The notes under the pieces are model-generated. The model ran no database searches. It had not been told where the DNA came from and saw nothing but the letters and a program-made list of their open reading frames with translations. The position numbers were made by a program, and so were the translations under genes. DNA of 64,000 bases from Rhabditoides inermis (lineage: Eukaryota > Nematoda > Chromadorea > Rhabditida > Rhabditidae), in the NCBI GenBank assembly GCA_963966185.1, contig CAWZYM010000183.1, positions 84,501 to 148,500 of the forward strand, given 5' to 3'. Numbering within the stretch: position 1 is the first letter of the stretch; every line of letters begins with the position of its first letter. Of this stretch, positions 12,112 through 25,245 are shown piece after piece.

Positions 12112-15100
12112 ATGGATCAGAATGCTAGCGCGACTGAAGCTCCGTCCTCCTCTGAATGCCTCAATCCACATGTGAGCAATGTTAAAATTATGGATTTCGT
12201 AATATACCACGTGTGATACAGTGAGCGTGTGTACATATACCGTATAAAATTGTACGCACTGAATGCACAAAAATCAAGCAAACAAGTGTCTTTTTCACGC
12301 AAAAACAACAGGTAAAAATGCTTTCACAAATCTTTTTCAGCACGTGAGTGAGGACTTCATCTATGGCTTTGTGGAGGTGTCCGACGTTACCGTACTCATC
12401 GCCACACTCGTCTCCGCACTACTACAGGTACGGTACACCTGTGAGACTTCTCGAGACTATTAACCTTTCCCAATATAGACTCACCCTAAATAGATGTACC
12501 CTGTTCCCGGAAGACTATTGCGTTCGGTTTTTTTTCCGAAGTGACGCTGCATTCATCGCTTTAGACTAGACCAATTACATAAAAAGCTATATGTATCTCA
12601 CCCATTCCTTTTCTCCAAGAGAGTGGGATGTGATGGGACTTGTCAAGTTAAGACTAACACTAACAAACAACAACACAACAACGGGCCGAATCGGTTTTAC
12701 GTGCACCAAACAACAAAAAAAAATGTGCTTTCGTAGTCAGATAGGGTTTTTTATTCGTTCTGTTTTTCGCGGATGAGTGACGACAGCATGGCTCCTCGTA
12801 CGTGAGCTCATTGAAAGCGAATTGGGTAGAGAAACCTAATATGGGCGGTGAGTGTATTGTCCACTTGTTTTCGACCTGTGGACTGTGTGCTTGTCACGTA
12901 CACGGTTTCGTTCACACAAACAACCTAATATCTGACCGAAATACATACAGGTAAACACTTCCGACGGGAAACATGTCATATTCAAATATGACGCAGACAT
13001 CGGTGCCGAGAGATAGGGAATTATGAAAGAACTATCAAAAATAATGAATAGTATATATATACATACTTCTATTCTCGCAAAAAGTCGTAGCGCACAAAAA
13101 AAGAAAACCGAGATAGACCTAAAACTCTCTTTCAGGTGTACGTGATGCGCATCGCGACGCAGTACATCAGAAGGGGCGCGTCGGACCAGTGCCTGCACAT
13201 TTTCCTTCTCTCCATGACCATCGGAGACTTCCTCCTCACTGGTGGGTGTTGGAAAAAGGCTTGTGCTTTGTCTTTTTTGATACTTCATCACTGGTGAGTG
13301 AAACAGCTTTGGCAAACGTGTACGTGCTGACTGGTTAGTGGAAGTTAAATTATTATTGTACTTACTGACTGGTTCGTGTAAAAGATTTTGTATATCCTGC
13401 ATGTGCTGACTGAGTACTTACTGCGCACTGATGAGTGTTTAAAATGAATATGCATTGTTCTCACAGTATCAGCATCTCACTGCTTCTTACTCACTGATGA
13501 GATTTTACATTTCTGCGTATGCTATATGCAATGACTTTCTGCTTCTTACTGAACGCTACTTTTTCAAATCTTACTGTCTGACTTCATTGTTAGTTCCTGT
13601 ATATTTTATTGCGCAGTGATTATAATCTTCTTTTCTGTGGTATTTGATGCTGAACCGCGCATCATAACAACTTGCTTCCTTGTGCAAATTCAGCAGAGGT
13701 TCAGTAAACATTTTTGGTCTTTGTGAGTCTCGAAGGAACTGCGATCCTTTGATTGCAGTCGGTTTTGATGGTCGCTCGAACTATACTTGTCTTTGGATGA
13801 CGGGATAGAGAAGATTCTGAAGAAATCGTTCATGTTAAAATCCTATAATTACTGTAAGAAGTGGCAAACTCGGTTAGGTAGAAAAGAAAGAAGAAGATGC
13901 AAATAAAGACAGATACAGAAAGAAGGTAAAAAAGGATAAGGAAGTGTGATGTGAGCGACATTTGAATATAGAAATAATGCCTCTCTAGAGCCGCAAAATG
14001 CCATTGCACTTATATTTTTATGCGAGATAGCGATATATTTAAAGACTCACAACCACAATCACAATCTCGAGTCTATAATACAGTGTACTATTAAAAGCTT
14101 ATAATAGTAAAACAGGAAAAAGTGTTCTAGACGATGCATGCTCACTTTAGATAATATATATCATACGAAGACTGTTGATAAGCGGAGTACAAACACGCAA
14201 ATGAAATCGCACTTACAGTCACTGGAGGCCTCTTGGAAAGAAAGACATAAACATGTATGATTACAAATAAAAAGAGATAAAAAAGTAAATCGTTTTCAGG
14301 CGCCTGCTACCCGATCGAACTACTGCAACGCGCACAGATCATCACTTCGTTTCCCTATATCGTCAACCTATTCATGCATCTGACAACCTGGATCGCCCTT
14401 TGCGGGAGCAGTCTCAGGTACGTTCTATTATTCAATGATACAATGTGTATCATGTTCTCTTTGGCCAGTCGTATTCAGAGTCGAAAATGGTTTCGCTCAA
14501 CTTCAAAATCATCCTCACTTTGTTTTATTAAATCTAACTGTTTGAAGGTTCACATTGTTCACATTTCAGTCTCATTTTGCTCAACGTCGATAAGCTCATG
14601 TTCTTCAAGTATCCGCTACGGTGAGTGACTTAAAGCTTTGTATTATAGTTTTAAAAAAAACTTTCAAGTAGCCTACAAGCGGGATTGAGGCCGCAGTAGA
14701 TGTTTAAAATATAAGTAGTACACTGTTTCTTTGGATTTTCTTTGTGCGTCACAATTCCACTGTATAGAAAGTGTGAGCTCCCAATTCCCAAATCGTGATT
14801 ACAGTTCTCCTTGTTACACTCTCGCTCTCTCTGACTCAAAACTATTCCCGTTAGAGTGTAAGTGAGGGAATCTCATTTTCTCCCAGAGAAACTTTTTGGG
14901 ACACGCTTTTTTGCACGTCTTCGCACTTCGCAGACAGCACTCTCGTCTCGTGACAGATACAAATTGCCTATTTATATCATCTGCAATACTGCAAGGTGAA
15001 TCATCCTCTCAATCAAACGGGGGATTCTACTTGTAATCTCTGATAATCCGCACTCTGTCTATGAATGGGTGGGAATTTTAAAAGAAAGTAGAGATTCCCA

Positions 15101-17170
15101 GTATAGCCACCGCATTCTTTTTCACGGAAGAGAAACGTGTGAGAATTGTTAAAACACGAAAACAATAAATACGGCAGTTTTCATACGCTTCTGTGAACCT
15201 CGTCCTACTGATTGTTGATATGAACAGTACATACAAACACACGATCCGTACAATCAACCCGATGTTATGTATGTTCTATAATGATCACGATTATAAACTA
15301 TCATGATGAGGGTTCATAATTATTATAAACTATCATGATGAGGGGTTGTTTATATATCAGGTACTCCACTGTGGTGACCCGCACCAAGGGCCTCGCCATT
15401 CTCACCGCAGTCTGGGGCTGGTGCGTCGTATTCGTCCTGTTCGCATGGGTCACCGGCTGTTTCGGTGGGTTTCAGTATCCTGGTTCATGGTATTAGTGTT
15501 TTGTTCGCCGTATTGTATTTATATTTTAAATGTGTTGATTTATTGATTTATTCAGGTTGTCTGGACGATCAGTGTCAGTATTGGCGTCTTATGCCGGGAA
15601 ATACACTCATGTACGCTACGTTCACGGTGAGACTTGTTGAATTTAGCTGTGATTCACAAATTATGTAGTAGTCAATTGTTTATACTTTTTTTCTTGGAGA
15701 TTCGTCATAATCTTTCTCGTCTATCTTTGATTGCTCATATTTTTGTGTGACGCGGATATCATTCTGCATAAAATTAACTAATTATGGATGAAATGCACGC
15801 ACAGTTCAGCTTTGTTGTTCGATTATGATGTAGCACATTACAATAATGTAAATTACGGCAAGGTTACGGCAAGGTTAACAGTAATGCAATGGTTACGGTA
15901 AAATACAGTAATACAGTGATACTGCGAGTCCCAATTCCTTTCCTTTCCTGTTCGAATATGTTCGAACTTCCTGCTGCAACCTTGTGCTCTGTGAGTGTGC
16001 GCTCATCGATGCGATGATATTTATATCCGCATTTGTATGACCAATGCGTGAACTTTGAATCACGCGCGCTCGTCTATAAATACACAAGCGCAGCATCCGG
16101 AAACTGAACTCATATGGTCTCTTCCTTTTTCTCTCTCTCCACTCTCACGCGCAAAAAATCTTTGGAAAGTGTGGATATTCGTCATGGATTAGTAGGAGTA
16201 TAGGGATTCTCGAGAGAACCAAGGATGAGGAAATCTCGCCCAGGGATCTTTTGCAAGTGGTTGAAACCCACACTAACCGAGAGAAGCAAATTGTGTAGAA
16301 TATCATATCGTTATGTGCAGATTGTAATCTTGGAAAAAGTTGACTGAAATCGATCGAAATTTTGCAGTTCTTTGTGTGCGTGCTGCCTACAGTAACCTCG
16401 CTGGTAGTTGCTCTATACATTCTCAAAGTCGTCTCTTCGCACAAGAAACAGATCGCGGAAGGTGAGAGTTATTTGATATAATGTTATACAGTTCTTCACT
16501 AATTCAGTTTTTTTATCTGTCCTCACCTTTTCTATAGAAGATTTAAATTCTTTTTAAAACTTTATTTAATACTCTAGAGAGAGACCGAGTGAGCTTTTTG
16601 TTTGGTTTGAAATCTTTCAAAATAGAAATCTCAATATGCAATAGGAAAAAAAGAAGAAAAAACTATTTGTTTGTCGAAAATCAAATGCTAACTCGTAATC
16701 GCTAATCGAAAAAAAAAACGAAAAAAGTGGGGCGCAAAAACGAATCGATGGAGAATAAATCACGTTTTTTTTCAGAGCAGAAGCTGTGTCCGACTGCCAG
16801 CACTTCGGCTGTATCGGCGCGTCTCCGCACATTCTACTTCATATTCATGACAACAGTGTTTACCGCACTCACCTTACTCCCGTACAGGTGTGTGTTTACT
16901 AATTTATTGATTGGATTGAATTTAATATTAGTTATATAGAATGATATGTTAATATTTTTGTTAAGATTCTTCTCCATCAAACGCGCGATCGATCCGGACG
17001 GACAGAAGTACTGCATTACATATTTGTTCCTGTGGATTCTCAATTACCTCGTCATGCTCAACTCGGTAGGAGAGAGAGGGTAGAGAGGGGGAGAGGGAGA
17101 TTTAGAGAGGAACAGAAAAGAGAGGGGGAGGGGAAGGGGAAGGGAGGGAGAGAGGGAGAGAGGGAGAGAG

Positions 17171-17216
<46 letters not shown>

Positions 17217-17463
17217 ACCTGTTCAGATCCTCAACCCCCTCATCACTCTCACCGTCCTGCCGCAGTACCGCAACCACTGGTGCACCCGCCTGCGCAAAGA
17301 GAGGGTGAGCATTCACAAATTCTCAAAATCAAGCATCTTATCAAAACACATTATCAAGAAACACACACACATCTACGCATCATCCTAAAGTTGTATTGAT
17401 CAATATACCTATATAACTTACTTTCAGGGTGTGGCTACCAAGTCCACGACCGCCGAGGTGTGA
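12112..17463 (+). CDS. Rhodopsin-like GPCR, complete, 338 aa (gene 2)
   Basis: Exons: 12112-12171, 12341-12427, 13136-13241, 14300-14417, 14570-14620, 15361-15464, 15556-15626, 16368-16461, 16776-16887, 16966-17065, 17227-17304 and 17428-17463. All junctions are GT-AG and in phase, giving 338 residues, normal for a class A GPCR. Seven hydrophobic segments can be placed. TM2 carries LSMTIGDFLL. The end of TM3 reads NVDKLMFFKYPLRY, so the DRY motif is replaced by D131-K132-L133. TM7 carries NPLI at 304-307. A cysteine at the start of TM3 and a Cys-rich second extracellular loop (GCFGCLDDQC) fit the usual disulphide. The ATG follows TACGTTTCAG directly, which may be a trans-splice acceptor. It is the tandem paralogue of the partial gene at 2228-3928. 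A DKL-type motif is inferred to mark a nematode-specific receptor group. The ligand is unknown. Confidence 0.9.
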
Positions 17464-18733
17464 CTAGCTCTCCGACTTCTCCTCTCGCTCTTCGCACCCC
17501 GGAGACGCGACAGTCAAGAGAGTCAAAGAAGCCGAGGCGACTCCATCGAACTCACTCCCAACCCACCAGACAACATAAACGACACCCAGTCGCCACTCAC
17601 TCTCTCAGCTCAGCTAGCCACCAGCATTGAATGACTACTTTCGATTTCGTCATATTGACGCGTCTCCCCCACCGATTGTACCAAGTGGTCTGTGATGTTT
17701 TTTTGAATGTGTGTATGTATGTATTTGCGAATATATGTTTTTGTGATAGTACAGTGTTTTATTGAAAATGAGAGAGAGGTCAGTAAAAAAAATATAATTT
17801 TGTGTAACGTCGCACTATGAAGTAGTCAAAGAAAATCCGCGCAGGGCGCTTGATCTGCTTCCTGTTTGATGGTTGAGTCGTTATCTTTCAAGACCAAAAC
17901 ATACGTGTTATCTTTCAGGCTCGCAGTGTTTTCTCCCAGAAAAAAATCACCAAACGCATCACCATGGTACACCATGGTTGCTTCAGCTCGCATGCGCATA
18001 CATCTGCTTCCCGCAAAGCCTTCACTTTCACTTGTCTCTGTTCGAAAACTTTAAAAACCATTAGGTGTTGTTTCAATTTCTACCTCCACATTAGGCTGAC
18101 AACCATACGCGATAACAATGCGCACTTGTCGGCGGCACGACCGCTATCACTCACTATCACCTATCACTCACTCTATCAGTGTTTACCAGCCGCTGTGACA
18201 CTTTGACTTCTTCCTTGCGTAAGAGTTGTTCACGGCTTGTTCAATGAGTTTTACGGCGTTTTAGATTAGAATAGTGAGTCATAGTGAACTTATCAGAAGT
18301 GATGTTATATATTTCACGTGTCTCTTCCCGCATTTTGCGGTCGCATTGATTCCGCGCAGACAACGGATGTATGGTGTTTGTTTAGCGAGAGTTCCGAGTT
18401 CCACGATCTCTCTCTCTCTCTCTCTCTCTCTCTCCAGTACTCTCAGCTCTGGAGTTAAGCGGTTTACTCCAGCATTGCTCTTGATTGTGATACATTTTCC
18501 ATCGACCCCCGCTTACGTTTCATGTTTTTGTCACGTTTTTTTCATGTTTCGATTCTGTGCAGATTTAAGAAAACTTCAACCTATCACGCAGTCTTCGCTT
18601 TTGATCGCGATTGGCGAACATTCTCGGAAAAGTTGTTTTTCCAAAGTGTGGATACCACACGTGTGTATTGAGAACCCCTCAATTTTAAGTGAGAAGCCCT
18701 ATGAGTTCGCCCCCCCCCCTTTCTCTCTCTTTC

Positions 18734-18777
<44 letters not shown>

Positions 18778-19406
18778 TCTCTCCCTCTCTTTCTTTCTCT
18801 CAATCCACACCACCCAGAGTGTTATTCTCATGTTACCAGGTATTATGAGAGTTCCGATGTTCGCTTGAATCATTCTTGACTCACTGGCATATGGAATGCA
18901 CACAAACACACCCATATTTTCTGGCGTTGGCGCATATCTATTGCGCATATCTATTGCATAACCCGCATCTCGTCAAGGCAAAATGTGTTGCATCGACCCG
19001 CTAAGAGTATGTCAATTATGATTTTTGTATGCAAAAATAGGTATGATAAATGGCGTATTATTAGTTTATGGCCCTTTTCTTGTTAGTGTGGCGTGTATTA
19101 CGCATGAATGTACTCAGCCGAAAACAAAAAAAAAGTTGAATGATATCCGTGAAGGAGAGTGTCTATCGCAGTGATATGCGTCAGTTTTTTGTATCCTGAC
19201 TCTGACATAGTGAAAAAACCCCCACTCTTTATTAGTCATAGCCGTGACTTCATTTAATACAGTTTCTGAACTTTTGGACCACATATAGGCAGCGACAGCA
19301 GTTTGATAGTTCCCTAGTTCCCTAGACCTCTTATTGGATAGGTCATTGGTACTATAACCTGTATCGGATGATAAACAATACATTTGAATCGTTTCAGATC
19401 AACAGA
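17464..19406. other. Intergenic region between GPCR gene 2 and the DRAM gene
   Basis: CT microsatellites lie at 18408-18434 and 18721-18800. No coding exon with convincing splice sites was seen. The DRAM start codon at 19407 follows GTTTCAG closely, so either an upstream non-coding exon or a spliced leader is likely. Confidence 0.65.
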
Positions 19407-21450
19407 ATGGTGCTGCACCGAGTGTGGCTCATCCCGTTCATGACGTTCTTCTTCAGCATAGCCGCCTTTGTCGTGTCGTGAGTTAATCACAGTTATGTTC
19501 TTTGTTTTTTTTTTCTATGCAACAAGTCTGCTGTTCAATTAGTATGCAAAAAGTAAACAATAAGTCGCGCGCAGTGGGGTAGATCAAGGTTTTGCGGTTT
19601 TGCCAGAGAGCGCGAAACAATAGAGTCAGACCGTATTCGAGCTAAATCGATGTACTTTCCTCTTTCAGGTACCTCGTTGCTCTCAAAAACGGTCACGTCA
19701 CTACAGAATTTTGGCCCTATATCAGGTAACTCTAATGTTTCATTCCTATCTGAAAACATGGTATTCCAGCGACGGCGGCACTCTACCACCGGATAGCTGC
19801 ATTTTCGGCCAGCTCTTAAATCTATCCGCAGTGTTTCGTGAGTTTTTTCTACTAGTAAGAATTTTGCAACAATCGACTATTCTTCCCGATAACAGAAAAC
19901 AGGGAATCTTGAAACAAATACCAATAATGAATTGCAGTTGCCCTCACCGCATACGTTAGGTACAAACAGACAATCGAGTTCTATTGGCAACTCTATGATA
20001 AAGTGAGTGAAGAAATGTGCTTTGTGTACAGGTATATTAAACAATAGTAGTATAAATAACAAACATTTTCTCAGAATGAGCCTTTTCGTCGGAAGAACCT
20101 CGTCGTTCTGTGGTTCGGCTTCATTTCAGCATTCGGAGTCAGTATGGTCGCCAACTTTCAGGTAATTTTATTGTGTGTGTTTCATTCTGTTGTGTATGGG
20201 TCTCCCGTTTTCGCAGTCCGTACATTACGAGAACTGACTGCAGACACGAACCAGACAGATCTGTCGATTATGGAAATGTTTTCTTTCCTTGGCAGCGATT
20301 ACAGGTTTTGTCGAATATCTTCACAACGGCCAAAAAAGCGCAACATTTCGATCCCTTTTCAGAACATGACGCGGTTACGGTATTTGCTGTGCTAGTGGTA
20401 CAGGTCGTTTTCCTTCATTACGTAGGCAATATTATGCCGTTCACACCGCTAACCAGTCAAAACCTCAAAACATTAAAAAAAAGTAAACTAGCGAAACGCG
20501 TCTGGTGATCTCAATTCAACGGTCGAAACTGTCACATTTCGTAATTCGTTTTTGCAGACCGCGAAAACGGGGGACACTATACTGTTCATAATCATGATTC
20601 ATTTGCATTTCCGCACATTTCAGCAATTCCACTGGGCAGTGGTAGAGGAAGGATGTTGCAAAAAAGAAAGTGAAACTGTCTATAGAAATTGTGCGATAGA
20701 AACTGTGAGACCAACTAACGCTTGCTTGGCAGTTGATGACGTCACCAGTGTGTGATTTGCATATTTGCAGCAATACCGCACGACAGCCGTGCACTACACG
20801 GGAGCGGGTCTGGCGTTCGGCTGCGGTCTGCTCTATACGTGGGCGCAGACCGTGTTGGGGTATGTTTTATGTATTTGGTAATTAGAGAGGGCGCGCAGCG
20901 CCCTCTCTTTTGGCTTAGGATAGGGCTCGCGCCAGAATTTTCAAGAAGCGATATCCAAAGGTCATGTTAACAACAATGTGGACTCATCCAAATCATGTTC
21001 GTTAGATTCGCACCGTTCCGTATGCCAGATCACTTGTCGTTGGCATCTTTGTATCTCTTCTCTGAACGAAGTTATGCGCGATCCCGCGTACCCATGAGGC
21101 GAAAGGCCAGCGTGTGGGTAGGTGGGTGGGTGGGTGGACGCTGTTTCCAGTCACTCTGACTCTCTGCCGAAAGCGTACTCTCTCGCGTTTTCTGCGTGTC
21201 TTCCGAACTTGCACTTTGAGTGTAGCCCGCCCCGCCGCTGCCAGCGTCTAATTCGCGCCGGGTTTGCATTGTTTTGAGCCCGCCAACAATAACCAGGAGG
21301 AAGAGCGCAGTAGGCGCGACTCCGGCTAGTAGTGAGAAAATATGTGGGAGTTGTGAAACGTAACGGCGATCCGAAACGTAACGTGTGATCTGTGGTACAT
21401 GATAGTAAGAAGAGAAAGAAGGGCCGAGATAGAGAGAGAAGATCAGAAAG

Positions 21451-21502
<52 letters not shown>

Positions 21503-23403
21503 AGTGAAAGAGAGAAGGAACAGTGAAAGAGAGAGAAAGAACAGTGAGAGAAGGAGAGAACGGAGGGAGAGAGAAAGAACAGAGGGGAAGAAAGAACAGA
21601 GGGAGAGGAATATATTAGTTGTTGATATAATCCAGATGTATAGTCATAATTCAGCACATATTAAGAATTTCTATAAAATTTAACAAAAGTACATATATTT
21701 TCTTTAAAAAGTACTGCGTAAAGAGATGATCTTTGTCTTATGCCAATGCAGCAAAAGCACATGCATAAAACGTTTACAAATACTAACACAAACCTGCGCA
21801 TTCTGAAATGTTCTGTTGAAACTAACCAGTGAACACAACGATGTACAATTAAACAGAGAGTAAGGATCAAGTAAGAAATATGAGAGAGAAGAGAGAAAGA
21901 GAGGAGAGAGAGGTGCAGGTTTGTGTTAGTATTTGTAAACGTTTTATGTATGTGCTTTTGCTGCATTGGCATAAGACAAAGATCATCTCTTTACGCAGTA
22001 CTTTTTAAAGAAAGTATTTTACTGCATCCAGAGGCGTTTGCTTGGCTTTGGAGTTACCTGAGTGGTTTATGTTGTATGTTGTATCCTCTGTCAGAGCAAT
22101 AGATTCCGAGACACTTGGCTTGCATCCTCCTCTCTTGTTTTGCGCACTATTGCCGCACGCTGACCCGCGCGACTTATTGCTAGAACAATAATCACCCTTA
22201 TGTTTCACGCAGCACAAATAAGTCCGCATGTACAATGTCAAATCAATACCAACTGTAAGATATATGAAATTTTTGCTAAAAATGCTTCGCTAATTTCTAA
22301 TTAACTGCACATAGTCAGAGAGTATAATCATACATACTACTCCAACTCATACTACTCGCCTCGCCATTTCAGCTACATCATGCGTCCCTCTTTCATATTC
22401 TATAGTATTCTTAAGATTTTGTGTGTCTTTTTTAGGAAAAAAAATTATGTTCTACATGATATTTTGAAGAAGAAAAAAATACTCTCCGCCCTTTTAAAAT
22501 AGTTTGTTTATCAGCAGATTCAAGTTATACAACCGTCGACCTAGCCAATAAGGGACTGACCTAAGGCTCTCGAGTACAAGTCACTAGCTGCTTACAAGGG
22601 GTCCATCGATGAATGTAATGAATTAGGATCAGATGACGTCAGAGACTTCTGACTAGAGAGCGAGAAAGAGATAGAGAGAGAGAGCGAGAGAAAGAGAGAG
22701 AACTGGAACTGGCGTACCTCTTTTTTTCAGCTACAGCATGCGTCCCTCGCTCACCCCCCTCCTCCTCAACCATCTTCGACTCGTGCTGTGCTCCGCCGCC
22801 ACCGTGTTCTTCTTTTCCAGTGAATAAGGAATTTATAATAATAAGGAATTAAAAAACTAATCAAGCATATTCATCATATTAAGTAACTTGAAAAAAAAAT
22901 GAAATGAGTCGGTGCGTGTTTCTTCTCCAGTGGATTGTAGATGTGGTCAGTGGTCAGTCTCTGAGAGAGCCATTCCTTGGTGTTTCGAAGGAATAGCTAT
23001 ACTCGGCGCCAGAGCGATAGTTTTTGATCTACCTCGCTTGCAGTTCGAAATACGGTGCCATAACCGTCTGCCTCTCTTGTTTTGCGCGTTAGAAAGCTGA
23101 CTCTCCGTCTTCCTCTGATCTACCCCACCGCGCGCAACTTATTGCGAGCATAGAACTATATGCATTTCAAAATGTTTGGGTTGAATCGGAAATTTACAAT
23201 TTGTTATTGCAAAGACGATTCTGAATTGTTTCGAAGGCTGGTGCACAGTCGAGAAAAAAGACGTATGGTGTACTAGTGTACTCGCGTTTGATAAGACAGC
23301 CACTGTCTCGGTCGTTCTATGAAACTTTTTTCAGCCGGCATATTCGGCATGTGGCTGGGCCGGGCCGACAAGACGAACAAGAAAGAGGTACGCCAGTTTC
23401 AGT

Positions 23404-23434
<31 letters not shown>

Positions 23435-23587
23435 CTCTCTCTCTATTTCTCTCCTGCCCTCAAGGGAATCCGTTCCATTTGTTATGATTATTTTATGTCA
23501 GATGTGAATATAAACACCCATTTTTGCAGGACAACTGCACATATGGTGGAATGCACCACTGGAGTCCTGGAGACAAGGCAAGGAGAG

Positions 23588-23636
<49 letters not shown>

Positions 23637-24310
23637 GAGAGAACGAGAGAAGGAGAGAAGGAGAGAAGAAGAGAAGGAGAGAAGGAGAGAGAGAGAGAGA
23701 GCGAGAGAGAGAGGGAGAGAGAGAGGGAGAGAGAGAGAGAGACCCCCCTTCTAGAACTACGCCTTCCACATGGTGGGCACCATCTCCGAATGGGCGATGG
23801 CCATCTGCTTCGAGCTATACATTCTCTCCTTCGTATTCGAACTCAGACATGCAAAGTGAGCTGGTGTTTGCTGTTGTAAAGTTATTCTGGCGTGATTATA
23901 ATCGTAGATATTTCGGATAGGGCTTGAAATAATTGTCAAGTGGAGTTGGAATGTAGATCAGAAAGACATCAAAGAGACAGACCGCTTGCTTACATGTTTC
24001 TTAGTTGATTTACTTGTATTGCCGAAACAGGGATTATGTTTCTCATTTATTTGTGAACTACTCACTCTGCTTCGTCAATTTTTTTGTAAATTGTCAATCG
24101 CATTGTATACACGTTCACTTACTTGTTTGTTTACTTGTTCGTGTACTGCTTCCTTTGCAGGATGCACGCTCCGAAGCTGCGGTTGGATCAGTCGGCGATC
24201 TGTGTGTGCGATGAGGACGCGAAAAGGAAGCAGACAGAGTGCCGGCTGAGGGGCATCAAGGTAAAAGGTTTTACTCTCTCTCTCCCTCTCTCTCTCCCTC
24301 TCTCTCCCCT

Positions 24311-24347
<37 letters not shown>

Positions 24348-24672
24348 TCTTCCCCTTGTTTACGCTCGTCACACGATTTCGAAATAAGTAGCTAGTTTGA
24401 AAACGTTTCACCGAAACGATGTAAGCGTGATTCGAACAACCGCAACAATTGGTAGGCGTGTGAACGACCATAAATATGAAATTGATCAGTGAAATGTCAC
24501 AAACGTACCGTACGTTACCACGTGTACCAGATCTATTCCTTTCCTTTCTCTCCTTCTCCACTCTCGCCCCTTTGTGCGAGTTTGATTCGCATGGCTCACG
24601 GTTTCTTCTGTACGTAATGCATTCATTCACCATTCCAGCACATCTGCCCCGAAAACTGACTTTCGCCTACCG

Positions 24673-24713
<41 letters not shown>

Positions 24714-24980
24714 CTCTCTCTCTTTCTCTGTATCTCCCTCATCTCTTACTATCCCCCCCCTCTCTCTCTCATTCCCCTCGACTTCTCACAATTCCAGCAG
24801 ATCTTCCCGGAGAACGGTCTCTCCCCGACAGTCGCCTTCGCCCCTCCCGCCACTCTCGCGGGCCAGTTGGAGGGAGAGGGCAAGGACAGCATCTACTCGG
24901 CCCCGCCCCGCCGGCACTCTATAGGAACGTGCAGTAGCAGCAGTGATTCGACAAGTTCCACCCGCTCCAAGTCATCCTGA
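19407..24980 (+). CDS. DRAM/Frag1-family six-TM protein, 336 aa
   Basis: Exons: 19407-19477, 19669-19725, 19770-19837, 19938-20002, 20075-20161, 20771-20859, 22731-22819, 23335-23387, 23530-23577, 23755-23855, 24161-24260 and 24798-24980. The protein opens with TM1 after MVLHRVWLIP. It then shows the family hallmarks: a GHV loop, PYISDGGTLPPDSCIFG, AYVRYKQ, an SMVANFQ segment, VHYTGAGLAFG, and a late TM starting AFHMVGTISEWAM. This order is that of DRAM (damage-regulated autophagy modulator) and TMEM150 proteins, which sit in lysosomal or plasma membranes. The role in autophagy is known for vertebrate DRAM and inferred here. The C-terminal 60 residues are Ser/Pro-rich and cytosolic. Intron 9 needs a GC donor (AAG|gcaagg) and is almost entirely GA repeat. 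Intron 6 (1.9 kb) holds a Helitron-like element and a decoy copy of the exon 7 start. Confidence 0.9.
19563..19655 (+). repeat. Dispersed repeat R1, partial copy in DRAM intron 1
   Basis: It shares GTGGGGTAGATCA, the GCGCGAAACAA run and a GTATTCGAGC segment with the better copy at 29526-29690, in the same orientation. It lies wholly inside the intron 19478-19668. Confidence 0.6.
20882..22010 (-). mobile_element. Helitron-like non-autonomous element in DRAM intron 6
   Basis: Read on the minus strand, the element ends with a GC-rich hairpin (GAGAGGGCGC / GCGCCCTCTC) followed by CTAA and then a T. This is the 3' signature of Helitrons (CTRR, insertion between A and T). The first 260 bp match, in opposite orientation, the element ending at 61540, including a GGCTTAGGATA segment and a run of GTGGG repeats. 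A GA tract (about 21420-21600) and a long palindrome (21702-22010) follow. The 5' limit is not proven. No Rep/helicase frame is present. Confidence 0.6.
21702..22010. repeat. Long palindrome with AAGTACT arms
   Basis: About 90 bp at each end are inverted copies: CTTTAAAAAGTACTGCG on the left and its complement on the right. They share the segment GCACATGCATAAA with palindromes near 45741-46112. The centre holds a GAGAGAAGAG run. It resembles a MITE but always occurs near a Helitron-like 3' end in this window. Confidence 0.8.
22115..22190 (-). repeat. Dispersed repeat R1, partial copy
   Basis: The segment with CTCTTGTTTTGCGC, GCCGCACGCTGACCCGCGCG and TTATTGC corresponds to the ends of the copies at 22995-23150 and 29526-29690. 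It lies in DRAM intron 6. Confidence 0.5.
22371..22400 (+). pseudogene. Decoy copy of the DRAM exon 7 start
   Basis: About 30 bp, TTTCAG then CTACATCATGCGTCCCTC, nearly repeats the acceptor and first bases of true exon 7 at 22725-22750, where the codons read S M R P S. The reading soon ends in a stop, so it cannot replace exon 7. It looks like a local duplication remnant with an intact splice acceptor. Confidence 0.6.
22995..23150 (-). repeat. Dispersed repeat R1, copy in DRAM intron 7
   Basis: This is a clear reverse-orientation match to 29526-29690. It contains GATAGTTTTTGATCTACC, CTCTTGTTTTGCGCG, CTCTCCGTCTTCCTCTGATC and CCCACCGCGCGCAACTTATTG. No coding content. Confidence 0.7.
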
Positions 24981-25245
24981 CAACTCTATGTTACATTGTC
25001 AATTGAGTAGTTTCCTTCAAGCGTCTTACAAGGTCCACACAAGGTATTCCCATGACCCTTCCTAGTCACCAAACCCCGCAGTTGTGTATTTACATACGAG
25101 TATTCTAGTATAAACATTGCCTTTCAAGTAAGATTTATTACACACATTGCACAAAATAAACAATATAATAAACTCGACGGAATATACAAAGTGATTGCAA
25201 GAGTAGGCACGTATCGAATATCGATTGGGGGAGTGGATGGGGCGC

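Noticed and set aside
20882..20910. GC hairpin as a transcription terminator
   Set aside because: The same hairpin recurs at several sites with CTAA next to it, which fits a transposon end better, and rho-independent terminators are not expected in a nematode.
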